From Planctomycetota bacterium (lineage in GTDB: Bacteria > Planctomycetota > MHYJ01 > JACPRB01): DNA of 5,795 nucleotides. The translations under genes and the position numbers were made by a program. The notes beneath the pieces are model-generated. The model saw only the letters and a program-made list of their open reading frames with translations. It had not been told where the DNA came from and searched no databases. The stretch covers positions 1 through 5,795 of the forward strand of contig JAHFOZ010000342.1 in the NCBI GenBank assembly GCA_023261405.1, given 5' to 3'. Positions 1 to 5,159 of this stretch are shown here, piece after piece; the stretch's first letter is position 1; the number at the start of each line of letters is the position of its first letter.

Positions 1-875
1 TCACGGTCCCCTTTCCCCGTCTCTGGGACGAGATCACCCACGAGCTCCTCCCGCTGGACCGCGAGAAGGTGGACCGCGAAGCCTCGGCGCTCTCGCGCGA
101 CTTCCTGGGCGGCCGGGGCGTGCGCGACTTTCTCGCGCAGGTGGGACCCTCCCTGGTCCTCTCCGTGCTCCAGGGCCCGGACGGCAGCCCGGCCCTCAGA
201 GGCTGGATCGAGCTGGCGGAAGAGTCCACGGGGGCGACCCTCGCGAAGATGCTCCATCGCACGGCCTACGACGTGGAGACCTGGGCGCGGAACCGCGGCC
301 AACGGCCGGCCTTCGAGCTCTCCACCGAGGGCACGAAGTGGCGCCTCAAGCTCCGCGACTCCCCCGCGCCCCGCCTGGGCGACGCCTGGTCGCCCGCCTT
401 CGCGTTCAAGGACCGGCGGCTCCTCTTCTCCACCTGCGCCGCGCTCCTCGAGGAGCCTTCTCCTCCCGCGGAGGGGCCGCACCACGCGGCGGCGACGTTC
501 GAGGTCGGCCCCCTCTTCGCCCTCGCCGACGCGCTCGCGCCCGCCCTCACGGACGCCTCCTTCCGCGACGAGGCGGACTCGAAGGCGGCGGCGCTCTACG
601 ACCGGATGTTTTCGGGCCCGGCGCTCGCGGCGCTCCAGAAGCGCTTCCCCGACCCGAACGACCTCTCGCGCCACCTCGCGAACCAGAAGGCGCAGCTCGT
701 CGCCACGGCGCTCGCCGATTTCTCGAAGACGCCCGCCTGGGAGCGGGAGCACGCCCGCACGCAGGAGCGCCTCGCCTCCGCCCGCAAGGCGGCGGCGGGT
801 CTCGACCACGCCTCTCTCAACGGCCGCTTCACGGCCGACGGCCTGCAGTTCGAGGCCCGGCTCTGGGTGAAGTAA
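1..875 (+). CDS. Uncharacterised protein, C-terminal 290 residues (5' end outside window)
   Basis: The reading frame is open from the first full codon at position 3 to a TAA at 873-875, so the true start lies upstream. A GTG at 69 exists, but the residues before it (PFPRLWDEITHELLPLDREK) look like ordinary continuing protein, so I do not use it as the start. I do not recognise the family with confidence. The visible part has no membrane segment and no catalytic or metal-binding motif. It alternates beta-type stretches (VGPSLVLSVLQG, RGWIELAEES, WRLKLRD) with an Ala/Leu-rich helical part, and ends in a short strand-like segment (GRFTADGLQFEARLWVK). The pattern vaguely recalls large secreted or substrate-binding-like proteins of planctomycetes (DUF3352-like), but that is only an impression. 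Third codon positions are mostly C, and CTC is the favoured Leu codon. It is followed by a tRNA gene rather than a co-directional operon partner. Confidence 0.8.
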   Translation, partial: TVPFPRLWDEITHELLPLDREKVDREASALSRDFLGGRGVRDFLAQVGPSLVLSVLQGPDGSPALRGWIELAEESTGATLAKMLHRTAYDVETWARNRGQRPAFELSTEGTKWRLKLRDSPAPRLGDAWSPAFAFKDRRLLFSTCAALLEEPSPPAEGPHHAAATFEVGPLFALADALAPALTDASFRDEADSKAAALYDRMFSGPALAALQKRFPDPNDLSRHLANQKAQLVATALADFSKTPAWEREHARTQERLASARKAAAGLDHASLNGRFTADGLQFEARLWVK

Positions 876-888
876 GCCGGTCATGCGC

Positions 889-916
889 CCCGCGAAGAAT
901 TCCTTGCCATCGCGGG
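889..916 (+). terminator. GC-rich hairpin after the first gene, possible terminator
   Basis: CCCGCGA (889-895) and TCGCGGG (910-916) form a perfect 7-bp stem around a 14-base loop, starting 13 bases after the stop codon at 875. No T-run follows, so it is not a classical intrinsic terminator. The loop also holds the TTGCCA proposed as the -35 element of the tRNA promoter. The alternative pairing CCATC/GATGG (907-920) competes with it. GC-rich sequence produces such stems easily, so this is tentative. Confidence 0.3.
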
Positions 917-930
917 ATGGGTCGGATAAG
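904..930 (+). promoter_or_regulatory. Possible sigma-70-type promoter for tRNA-Leu
   Basis: TTGCCA (904-909) matches four of six bases of the -35 consensus. GATAAG (925-930) matches four of six bases of TATAAT with a 15-base spacer; the overlapping TAAGAA (927-932) gives a better 17-base spacer but a poorer match. Transcription would start near 937-940, about 20 bases before the mature tRNA end, which suits a tRNA precursor. Promoter consensus in this lineage is not known to me, so the call rests on position and loose similarity. Confidence 0.3.
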
Positions 931-959
931 AATGCTTCTCCCTCAGCCGCGCAACCCGT

Positions 960-1044
960 GGGCGGGTGGTGGAATTGGCAGACACGTACGTTTGAGGGGC
1001 GTATACCGAAAGGTGTGCGAGTTCGAGTCTCGCCCCGCCCACCA
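960..1044 (+). tRNA. tRNA-Leu (GAG), class II, CCA encoded
   Basis: A full class II cloverleaf can be folded by hand. The acceptor stem is GGGCGGG (960-966) with CCCGCCC (1034-1040), followed by discriminator A1041 and an encoded CCA (1042-1044). The D stem is GTG (969-971) with CAC (983-985), and the D loop contains the conserved GG (977-978). The anticodon stem is 987-991 with 999-1003, including one T-G wobble. The loop TTGAGGG places anticodon GAG at 994-996 with T33 before it and G37 after it. The long variable arm is ACC-GAAA-GGT (1005-1014). The T arm is GCGAG-TTCGAGT-CTCGC (1017-1033). The long variable arm, A73 and G37 fit leucine identity. It decodes CUC and CUU; CTC is used heavily in the gene just upstream. 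Confidence 0.96.
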
Positions 1045-1050
1045 CTTCGA

Positions 1051-1104
1051 CTCGGCCGGATCCGCCGTCCTCGCTCAGTGCAAGCACCCCCTGGGCCGGC
1101 CGAG
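1051..1104. repeat. Inverted repeat with 9-bp perfect arms between tRNA-Leu and cytochrome gene
   Basis: CTCGGCCGG (1051-1059) is exactly complementary to CCGGCCGAG (1096-1104), with 36 bases between the arms. The left arm begins six bases after the tRNA CCA end. In a tRNA precursor the arms could close a stem that marks the 3' trailer or ends transcription, but no T-run follows. Both arms contain small palindromes of C and G (CGGCCG, GGCCGGCC), which are common in GC-rich DNA, so chance is a real alternative. The rest of the gap up to 1175 shows only a weak GCGG-AAAC-CCGC hairpin at 1124-1135 and no convincing promoter. Confidence 0.35.
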
Positions 1105-1189
1105 GCGAACCCCTTGAAGAATTGCGGAAACCCGCGGCCTCCCACGGCGTTGGATATCGCAACGGGATGATCGACAGGAGAACCGGACC

Positions 1190-1603
1190 ATGAAACTCGT
1201 GCTCACCGCCCTCTTCGCCGTGGCTGCCCTCCCCTCCTTCGCTCCTCAGAGGGTCGGAGCTTCGGAGGGCGAGACCGGCGGCGGCGCCGCCGCCCAGGAC
1301 AAGGACGCCCCGGTCAGCTACACCAAGGACGTCTTGCCGATCCTCAAGGCCAGTTGCTTCGAATGCCACAACCCCAAGAAGCTCAAGGGGAAGCTCGACA
1401 TGTCCACCTACGCCCTCCTCATGAAGGGCGGTAAGCAGAAGAGCCCCATCGTCCCGGGTGACCCGGACAAGAGCATCCTCATCCAGAGCGTCATCGGCCC
1501 CGAGCCCGAGATGCCCGAGAAGGGCGACAAGCTCAAGCCCGAACAGATCGCCATCCTCTCCAGGTGGATCAAGCAGGGCGCCAAGGACGACACCCCGAAG
1601 TAG
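1190..1603 (+). CDS. Exported mono-haem c-type cytochrome (PSCyt1-like), 137 aa
   Basis: A small electron-transfer protein predicted to act outside the cytoplasmic membrane. Residues 1-24 form a Sec-type signal peptide: Lys2, a hydrophobic core LVLTALFAVAAL, then a polar region; the cut site is uncertain (near 18 or 24) and there is no lipobox. A Gly/Ala-rich linker follows (25-41). The haem-binding motif CFECH is at 56-60, inside VLPILKASCFECHNPKKLKGKLDM. Met108 in EMPEKGDKL is the likely distal haem ligand, and a C-terminal helix contains Trp126. This order matches the planctomycete cytochrome C family (PSCyt1), usually the front module of much larger proteins with DUF1549 and DUF1553; here it stands alone. 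The ATG at 1190 is supported by AGGAG at 1176-1180 with nine bases between. The stop is 12 bases from that of the convergent kinase gene. Redox partner unknown. Confidence 0.93.
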   Translation: MKLVLTALFAVAALPSFAPQRVGASEGETGGGAAAQDKDAPVSYTKDVLPILKASCFECHNPKKLKGKLDMSTYALLMKGGKQKSPIVPGDPDKSILIQSVIGPEPEMPEKGDKLKPEQIAILSRWIKQGAKDDTPK

Positions 1604-1620
1604 CGCGCGGAGCGGCTACT
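1599..1620. terminator. Stem-loop spanning both convergent stop codons, possible bidirectional terminator
   Basis: AGTAGC (1599-1604) pairs perfectly with GCTACT (1615-1620). After one bulged G (1605), CGC (1606-1608) can pair with GCG (1612-1614) around a GGA loop. The stem therefore includes the TAG of the cytochrome gene (1601-1603) and, on the other strand, the TAG of the kinase gene (1618-1616). No T-run follows on either strand, so a classical intrinsic terminator is not shown. It may mark or protect both mRNA 3' ends. Part of the symmetry arises because both genes end in AG-TAG. Confidence 0.35.
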
Positions 1621-4600
1621 GCCCCAGTCGGCCCAGCTCCTGCTGCGCCAGGCGCCTGAGGGCGCTCCCTTCCGGCGCGTCCCGCTGCGCCGTCTTCCAG
1701 AGCGCCGCCGCCACGTCGGGCCTGGCCATCTCCTCGAGGCGGAAGCCCAGGAAGTAGGCGATCGGCCCACGCAGCTCGGGCGGGAGCTTCGGCGCCAGTC
1801 CCGCCCAGCCCAGGCCGTCCACCACACCCCGGTACGACATGCCCAGCTGGAGGAGCTGGCCCATCGCGATCCTGCCCGTGCGGTAACCCTTCACCCACCC
1901 GCGCGCGGCCCCCCAGCCCAGTTCGTCCTCCTCCGCCGCGAGCGGCCGCTTCATCGATCGCGTCAGCAGCTCCAGCGCCAGCAGGCACGCCGGCCCCTCC
2001 ACCAGGTCCGCCAGCGGGATCCGCATGTAGGCCAGGTCGCGGGCGTAGGAGAAACCGCGCGGCCCTCTGAAGAGCCCCGCCAGGTGCTCCGGCGTCAGCT
2101 TGAGGATCCCCCGCAGCAGCTCCTGCGGACGAGCGGCCCCGGGCGAGTTCTCCTTCACCAGGAATCCCACCATGAGATCCACGTGCTCCTGCGTCATCGT
2201 CCCCGAGAGCGACGCGAGCACCAGCCCCAGGTGGTGGTCCATCCCCGATGTCGCCGGCTTCGTCGGACGCGCCAGCGCGGCCCAGTGCTCCCGAGTCCCC
2301 TCCTTCCACGCCTCCTCCGCCCCCTTCGCGTCCCCCCGCCGCTCCGCCAGGAACCCGCGCAGCAGCCAGCCCGAGCCCCAGGCCCGAAAATCCATCTCCG
2401 TCGCCGGCACCGCCTCGAAGAATCGCGCCACCTCCCGCTCCGCCTCCTCCCACTTCCCCGCCGCCGCGCGGATCCGCGCAAGATCGAGGAGCAGCGGCTG
2501 GAATCCCTCCCACACCGCGCCCTTGGCGTCGAAGAGCGCCCCGTTCACCAGCGTCTCCGCCTCCGCCCCTGCACCCCGCAGGCGGAGGATCCAGGAGAGG
2601 TCCTCCACGATCGACATTCCCCAGCCGCCCAGGGACCCGTCCGGCCTCCGCGTGAGCGAGAGCGCGTCGCGCGCGTGCCGCTCCGCCGCGGCGAAATCCC
2701 CCTCCATGTGGCAGGCCCGCATCAGGTTCCAGCGCACCCAGACCCGCTGGTGCGACTGGGGCCGCAGCAGGTCCACCACCTTGATCGCCCGCTCGAGGCG
2801 CGCGATCCGCGTGGGGTCGTTCACCAGGACTGCCGCCCCCGCCGAACTCGCCCCGTACGCCTCCACGATCCGCGCCCGCATGTCCTCCGGGATCCCCGCC
2901 GCCAGCTGCTTCGGGTCGTAGCGCACCTGCACGAGCTGCAGCAGGCTCTCCGCCTCGTCCAGCGCCCCCTTTTCCACCCGGAGGAGCCACACGTGGCAGA
3001 GCGCCAGCAGCGGCCATCGCTCGCCCGCCTCCGCCCCGATCTCCCCGAAGAGCTCCGCCGCCTCGTCGCGCCTCCCCAGCGCCTCGAGGCACACCGCCTG
3101 CTTGTAGCGCGCCTCCTGCGCAAAGCGCCCCGTCCCCGCCCGGATCGCCTCGTCGCGGTACGCCGTCAGCGCCTCCTCCGTCCGCCCCTGCACATGGAGC
3201 TCGTCCGCCTTCTCCAGCGGGCTCGCCTCCGGCGCCAGCGTCTGCCTCGCGGCGCGCAGGAAGACGAGGCCCGCCCCGGGCGGGAGCACCACGCCCAGCG
3301 TCCCCGGCGGCAGCGGAAAGACGTCCTCGAACACCGTCGCCGCAAGGTCCCCCACCTGAACGCGGAAGACCCCGCCCTCTTTCTGGACGCCCACCCTGAG
3401 CTCACCCGCCGGCGGCGCCGGGAGCGGCGCCCCCTTGACCACGACATCCCCGCGCCAGACCTCGAGCTCCGCGCCTCGCACGACGAACGCATAGCCCCCG
3501 AGGGTCAGGCCCACGGCCGCGTCGCCCGCGTTCGCGAAGCGCGCCTCCAGCTGGACGTTCCCCGCCGGCTTGTGCGTCGTGGCCGAAACCGGTCCCGCCG
3601 GGCCCTTCGCCGGCTTGCCCTCGAAACGATCCGGCGGCGATCGGAACTCCATCAGGGTCTCCCACGCGTGAAGCCGCCGGCCGTACTCCTCGCGGAACTC
3701 CTTCCCAAGCGTCGCGAGCGAGCGCTCCACCGCCTCGCGGTCGGCCGCCTCCAGCCTCGGACGCCGCAGGACGCGCCGCAGCGCCTCCGCGTGCGCCGCC
3801 GCCGCGGCCTTGGGATCGGACGCCGCAAGCTCCGTCACGAGCGCCCGCGCGCGATCCAGGTCCTCCTCCGCGTCGATGCGACGCGCCAGGTCGGAAAGCC
3901 GGCGCGTCTCCGAGGCGCGCGACGCGAAGAAGCCCACGAGCGCCGCGCAGAGCGCCACCGCCGCGACGATCGAGACCGACGCGGCCGGATGCCGCCGGAC
4001 CAGCCGCGCGACGCTCCCGACCGGGCCGATGCGCCGCGCCTGGATCGCCTCGCCCGCGGCAAAGGCCTCGAGGTCCTTCGCCATCGACCCGGCATCCGCG
4101 TAGCGGTCCTGCGGGTTCTTCGAGAGGGCCTTGAGGCAGACCGTCTCGATGTCGCGGTGCAGCGCGGGGAACAGTTTGCGCGGCGGCTCGGGCTCCTGGT
4201 GCTGGACCTGGTGGATCACCTCGCCCACGGCGCCCAGGAAGGGCGGCCGGCCCGTGAGGAGCTCGTAGAGGATGGCCCCCAGCGAGTACTGGTCCGACCA
4301 GGGCCCAACCCGCTCGGCGCGGCCCGCGGCCTGCTCGGGGGACATGTAGGCGGGCGTGCCCACGACCTGGCCGGTCTGGGTGACGTGGCTGCCTTCGTCG
4401 CTCGTCTCCTTGGCGAGACCGAAATCCATGAGCACCGGCTGGCCGCTCTCGAGGTCGATCATCACGTTCGCGGGCTTGAGGTCGCGGTGGATCACGCCGT
4501 GCTCATGGGCGTAGGCCACCGCGCGGGAGAGCACGGCGAGGATCTCGGCGGCGCGGCGCGCGGGGAGCTTCTCGGCAGCGGCGTGGTCGCGGAGCGTGCG

Positions 4601-5026
4601 GCCCTCGATGAGCGCCATGACGATGTAGGGGATGCCCGCGTGCTCGCCGACCTCGTAGATCGGGCAGAGGTTCGGATGGCGGAGCCGCGCGGCGGAACGG
4701 GCCTCGCGGAGGAAGCGGTCGCGGAAGGCCGGGTCGGCCGTGAGGGCGGGGAGCGGCATCTTGATCGCGACCAGGCGGTCGAGCTTGCGGTCGCGGGCCT
4801 TGATGACATAGCCCATGCCGCCGTGGCCGAGCGTTTCGAGGACCTCGTAGGAGGGCGGCGCCTGCGGGTGCGGGATCGACACGGGCACGGGGACGCCGGG
4901 GCTCACGGCGGTGGGCGTGTAGCGCGGGTCGCGGGCCAGGGTGTCGGTGCAGCGCGGGCAGGCGGAGCTGCCCGCCCCCGGCCAGACGGGGTAGGCGGAC
5001 TTGCAGGACGGGCAGATCGCTTCCAC
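1616..5026 (-). CDS. Membrane Ser/Thr protein kinase: zinc ribbon, kinase, TM helix, beta-rich domain, TPR-like repeats (1136 aa)
   Basis: A Hanks-type (PknB-like) kinase that phosphorylates Ser/Thr on unknown targets. In order: a zinc-ribbon-like N-terminus with CPSC (5-8) and CPRC (23-26); a Pro-rich linker; a kinase domain at about 60-323 with glycine loop GHGGMG (67-72), VAIK lysine 89, Glu108, HRDLKPAN (180-187, catalytic Asp182), DFG (201-203), SPE (229-231), Asp245 and Arg308. All key residues are present, so it should be active. A single membrane helix lies at about 349-368 after an Arg-rich stretch, placing the kinase inside and the rest outside. An acidic helical linker (373-460), a beta-rich segment (about 485-595) like the concanavalin-type/DUF1080 folds of planctomycete kinases, and TPR-like helical pairs from about 603 to the end follow (for example ELHVQGRTEEALTAYRDEA). 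The fold of 485-595 is inferred. The start is GTG with GGAG (5040-5037) ten bases upstream; the frame is closed further upstream by a TGA. Wobble preference seems to shift from C to G near the membrane helix. Confidence 0.95.
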   Translation of the reverse strand: MEAICPSCKSAYPVWPGAGSSACPRCTDTLARDPRYTPTAVSPGVPVPVSIPHPQAPPSYEVLETLGHGGMGYVIKARDRKLDRLVAIKMPLPALTADPAFRDRFLREARSAARLRHPNLCPIYEVGEHAGIPYIVMALIEGRTLRDHAAAEKLPARRAAEILAVLSRAVAYAHEHGVIHRDLKPANVMIDLESGQPVLMDFGLAKETSDEGSHVTQTGQVVGTPAYMSPEQAAGRAERVGPWSDQYSLGAILYELLTGRPPFLGAVGEVIHQVQHQEPEPPRKLFPALHRDIETVCLKALSKNPQDRYADAGSMAKDLEAFAAGEAIQARRIGPVGSVARLVRRHPAASVSIVAAVALCAALVGFFASRASETRRLSDLARRIDAEEDLDRARALVTELAASDPKAAAAAHAEALRRVLRRPRLEAADREAVERSLATLGKEFREEYGRRLHAWETLMEFRSPPDRFEGKPAKGPAGPVSATTHKPAGNVQLEARFANAGDAAVGLTLGGYAFVVRGAELEVWRGDVVVKGAPLPAPPAGELRVGVQKEGGVFRVQVGDLAATVFEDVFPLPPGTLGVVLPPGAGLVFLRAARQTLAPEASPLEKADELHVQGRTEEALTAYRDEAIRAGTGRFAQEARYKQAVCLEALGRRDEAAELFGEIGAEAGERWPLLALCHVWLLRVEKGALDEAESLLQLVQVRYDPKQLAAGIPEDMRARIVEAYGASSAGAAVLVNDPTRIARLERAIKVVDLLRPQSHQRVWVRWNLMRACHMEGDFAAAERHARDALSLTRRPDGSLGGWGMSIVEDLSWILRLRGAGAEAETLVNGALFDAKGAVWEGFQPLLLDLARIRAAAGKWEEAEREVARFFEAVPATEMDFRAWGSGWLLRGFLAERRGDAKGAEEAWKEGTREHWAALARPTKPATSGMDHHLGLVLASLSGTMTQEHVDLMVGFLVKENSPGAARPQELLRGILKLTPEHLAGLFRGPRGFSYARDLAYMRIPLADLVEGPACLLALELLTRSMKRPLAAEEDELGWGAARGWVKGYRTGRIAMGQLLQLGMSYRGVVDGLGWAGLAPKLPPELRGPIAYFLGFRLEEMARPDVAAALWKTAQRDAPEGSALRRLAQQELGRLGQ

Positions 5027-5030
5027 GGTG

Positions 5031-5090
5031 TTACCGCTCCGATCCCTCGCATGACGCCATGAGGAGCACGATCAGGACCGTGCGTCGCAT
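5031..5090 (-). CDS. Possible 19-aa lipoprotein-signal-like leader peptide upstream of the kinase
   Basis: A short ATG-to-TAA frame encodes MRRTVLIVLLMASCEGSER. It has two N-terminal arginines, a hydrophobic core and a lipobox-like MASC, as in a lipoprotein signal peptide, with only five residues after the Cys. Its TAA lies four bases before the kinase GTG, and the kinase ribosome site (GGAG, 5040-5037) is inside it, so translation of the two could be coupled. There is no well-spaced ribosome site for it: GGAAGG touches the ATG. However, the -10-like TAGAAT ends six bases before the ATG, a spacing known for leaderless mRNAs. Nineteen codons is short enough for this to be chance. Confidence 0.15.
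   Translation of the reverse strand: MRRTVLIVLLMASCEGSER
5037..5040 (-). promoter_or_regulatory. Ribosome binding site supporting the GTG start of the kinase
   Basis: GGAG on the minus strand, ten bases before the GTG at 5026-5024. It decides the start, because there is no ATG nearby in frame and a TGA closes the frame about 50 bases upstream. The spacing is slightly long but usable. Confidence 0.5.
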
Positions 5091-5151
5091 CCTTCCATTC
5101 TACGCTATGCTCCCCCAATTCCTTGATTCTCCCTCTTCAATCCTTCATTCT
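5088..5151. repeat. Three imperfect direct repeats (CAATCCTTcATTCT type) in the divergent promoter region
   Basis: On the plus strand the copies are CATCCTTCCATTCT (5088-5101), CAATTCCTTGATTCT (5116-5130) and CAATCCTTCATTCT (5138-5151). Each differs from the others by one or two bases or a single-base shift. The right edges are 29 and 21 bases apart, so the last two are about two helical turns apart on the same DNA face. They could be operator half-sites controlling the kinase, the aldehyde dehydrogenase or both. The segment is T/C-rich, which raises the odds of chance similarity. The leftmost copy overlaps the proposed kinase -10 hexamer. Confidence 0.45.
5097..5102 (-). promoter_or_regulatory. 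Possible -10 element for the kinase transcript
   Basis: TAGAAT on the minus strand (5102 to 5097) matches five of six bases of TATAAT. The expected start of transcription is near 5090, giving a leader of about 64 bases to the kinase GTG. No good -35 hexamer is seen 16-18 bases upstream, so the promoter would be weak or activator-dependent. The nearby repeats are placed where an activator or repressor could bind. Confidence 0.3.
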
Positions 5152-5159
5152 GGGGCTTC

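Noticed and set aside
1022..1057. A short imperfect copy of the tRNA T-arm (TTCGAGTCTCGCC, then TTCGACTCGGCC), considered as a tRNA-targeted integration site
   Set aside because: Only about 12 bases and imperfect, with no integrase, phage or island gene in the window.
1114..1158. TTGAAG or TTGCGG followed by GATATC as a promoter for the cytochrome gene
   Set aside because: No pairing gives an acceptable spacer; the hexamer matches are too weak to annotate.
883..1170. A 95-codon plus-strand frame crossing the tRNA gene
   Set aside because: It reads straight through the tRNA-Leu, has no ribosome site that I can see, and its product is compositionally odd.
1569..3092. A 507-codon minus-strand frame overlapping the 3' half of the kinase gene
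   Set aside because: Gly/Ala/Arg-rich low-complexity product in another frame of the kinase gene, with no recognisable motif.
2084..5062. A 992-codon open frame on the plus strand opposite the kinase gene
   Set aside because: Its product is extremely Arg/Pro/Leu-rich without domain features, while the minus strand encodes a textbook kinase. Long antisense frames are expected in very GC-rich genes.
5106..5151. TATGCT, or TTGATT with CATTCT, as a promoter for the aldehyde dehydrogenase
   Set aside because: TATGCT lacks a -35 partner, and the second pair would start transcription almost at the ATG with a poor -10; neither is convincing.
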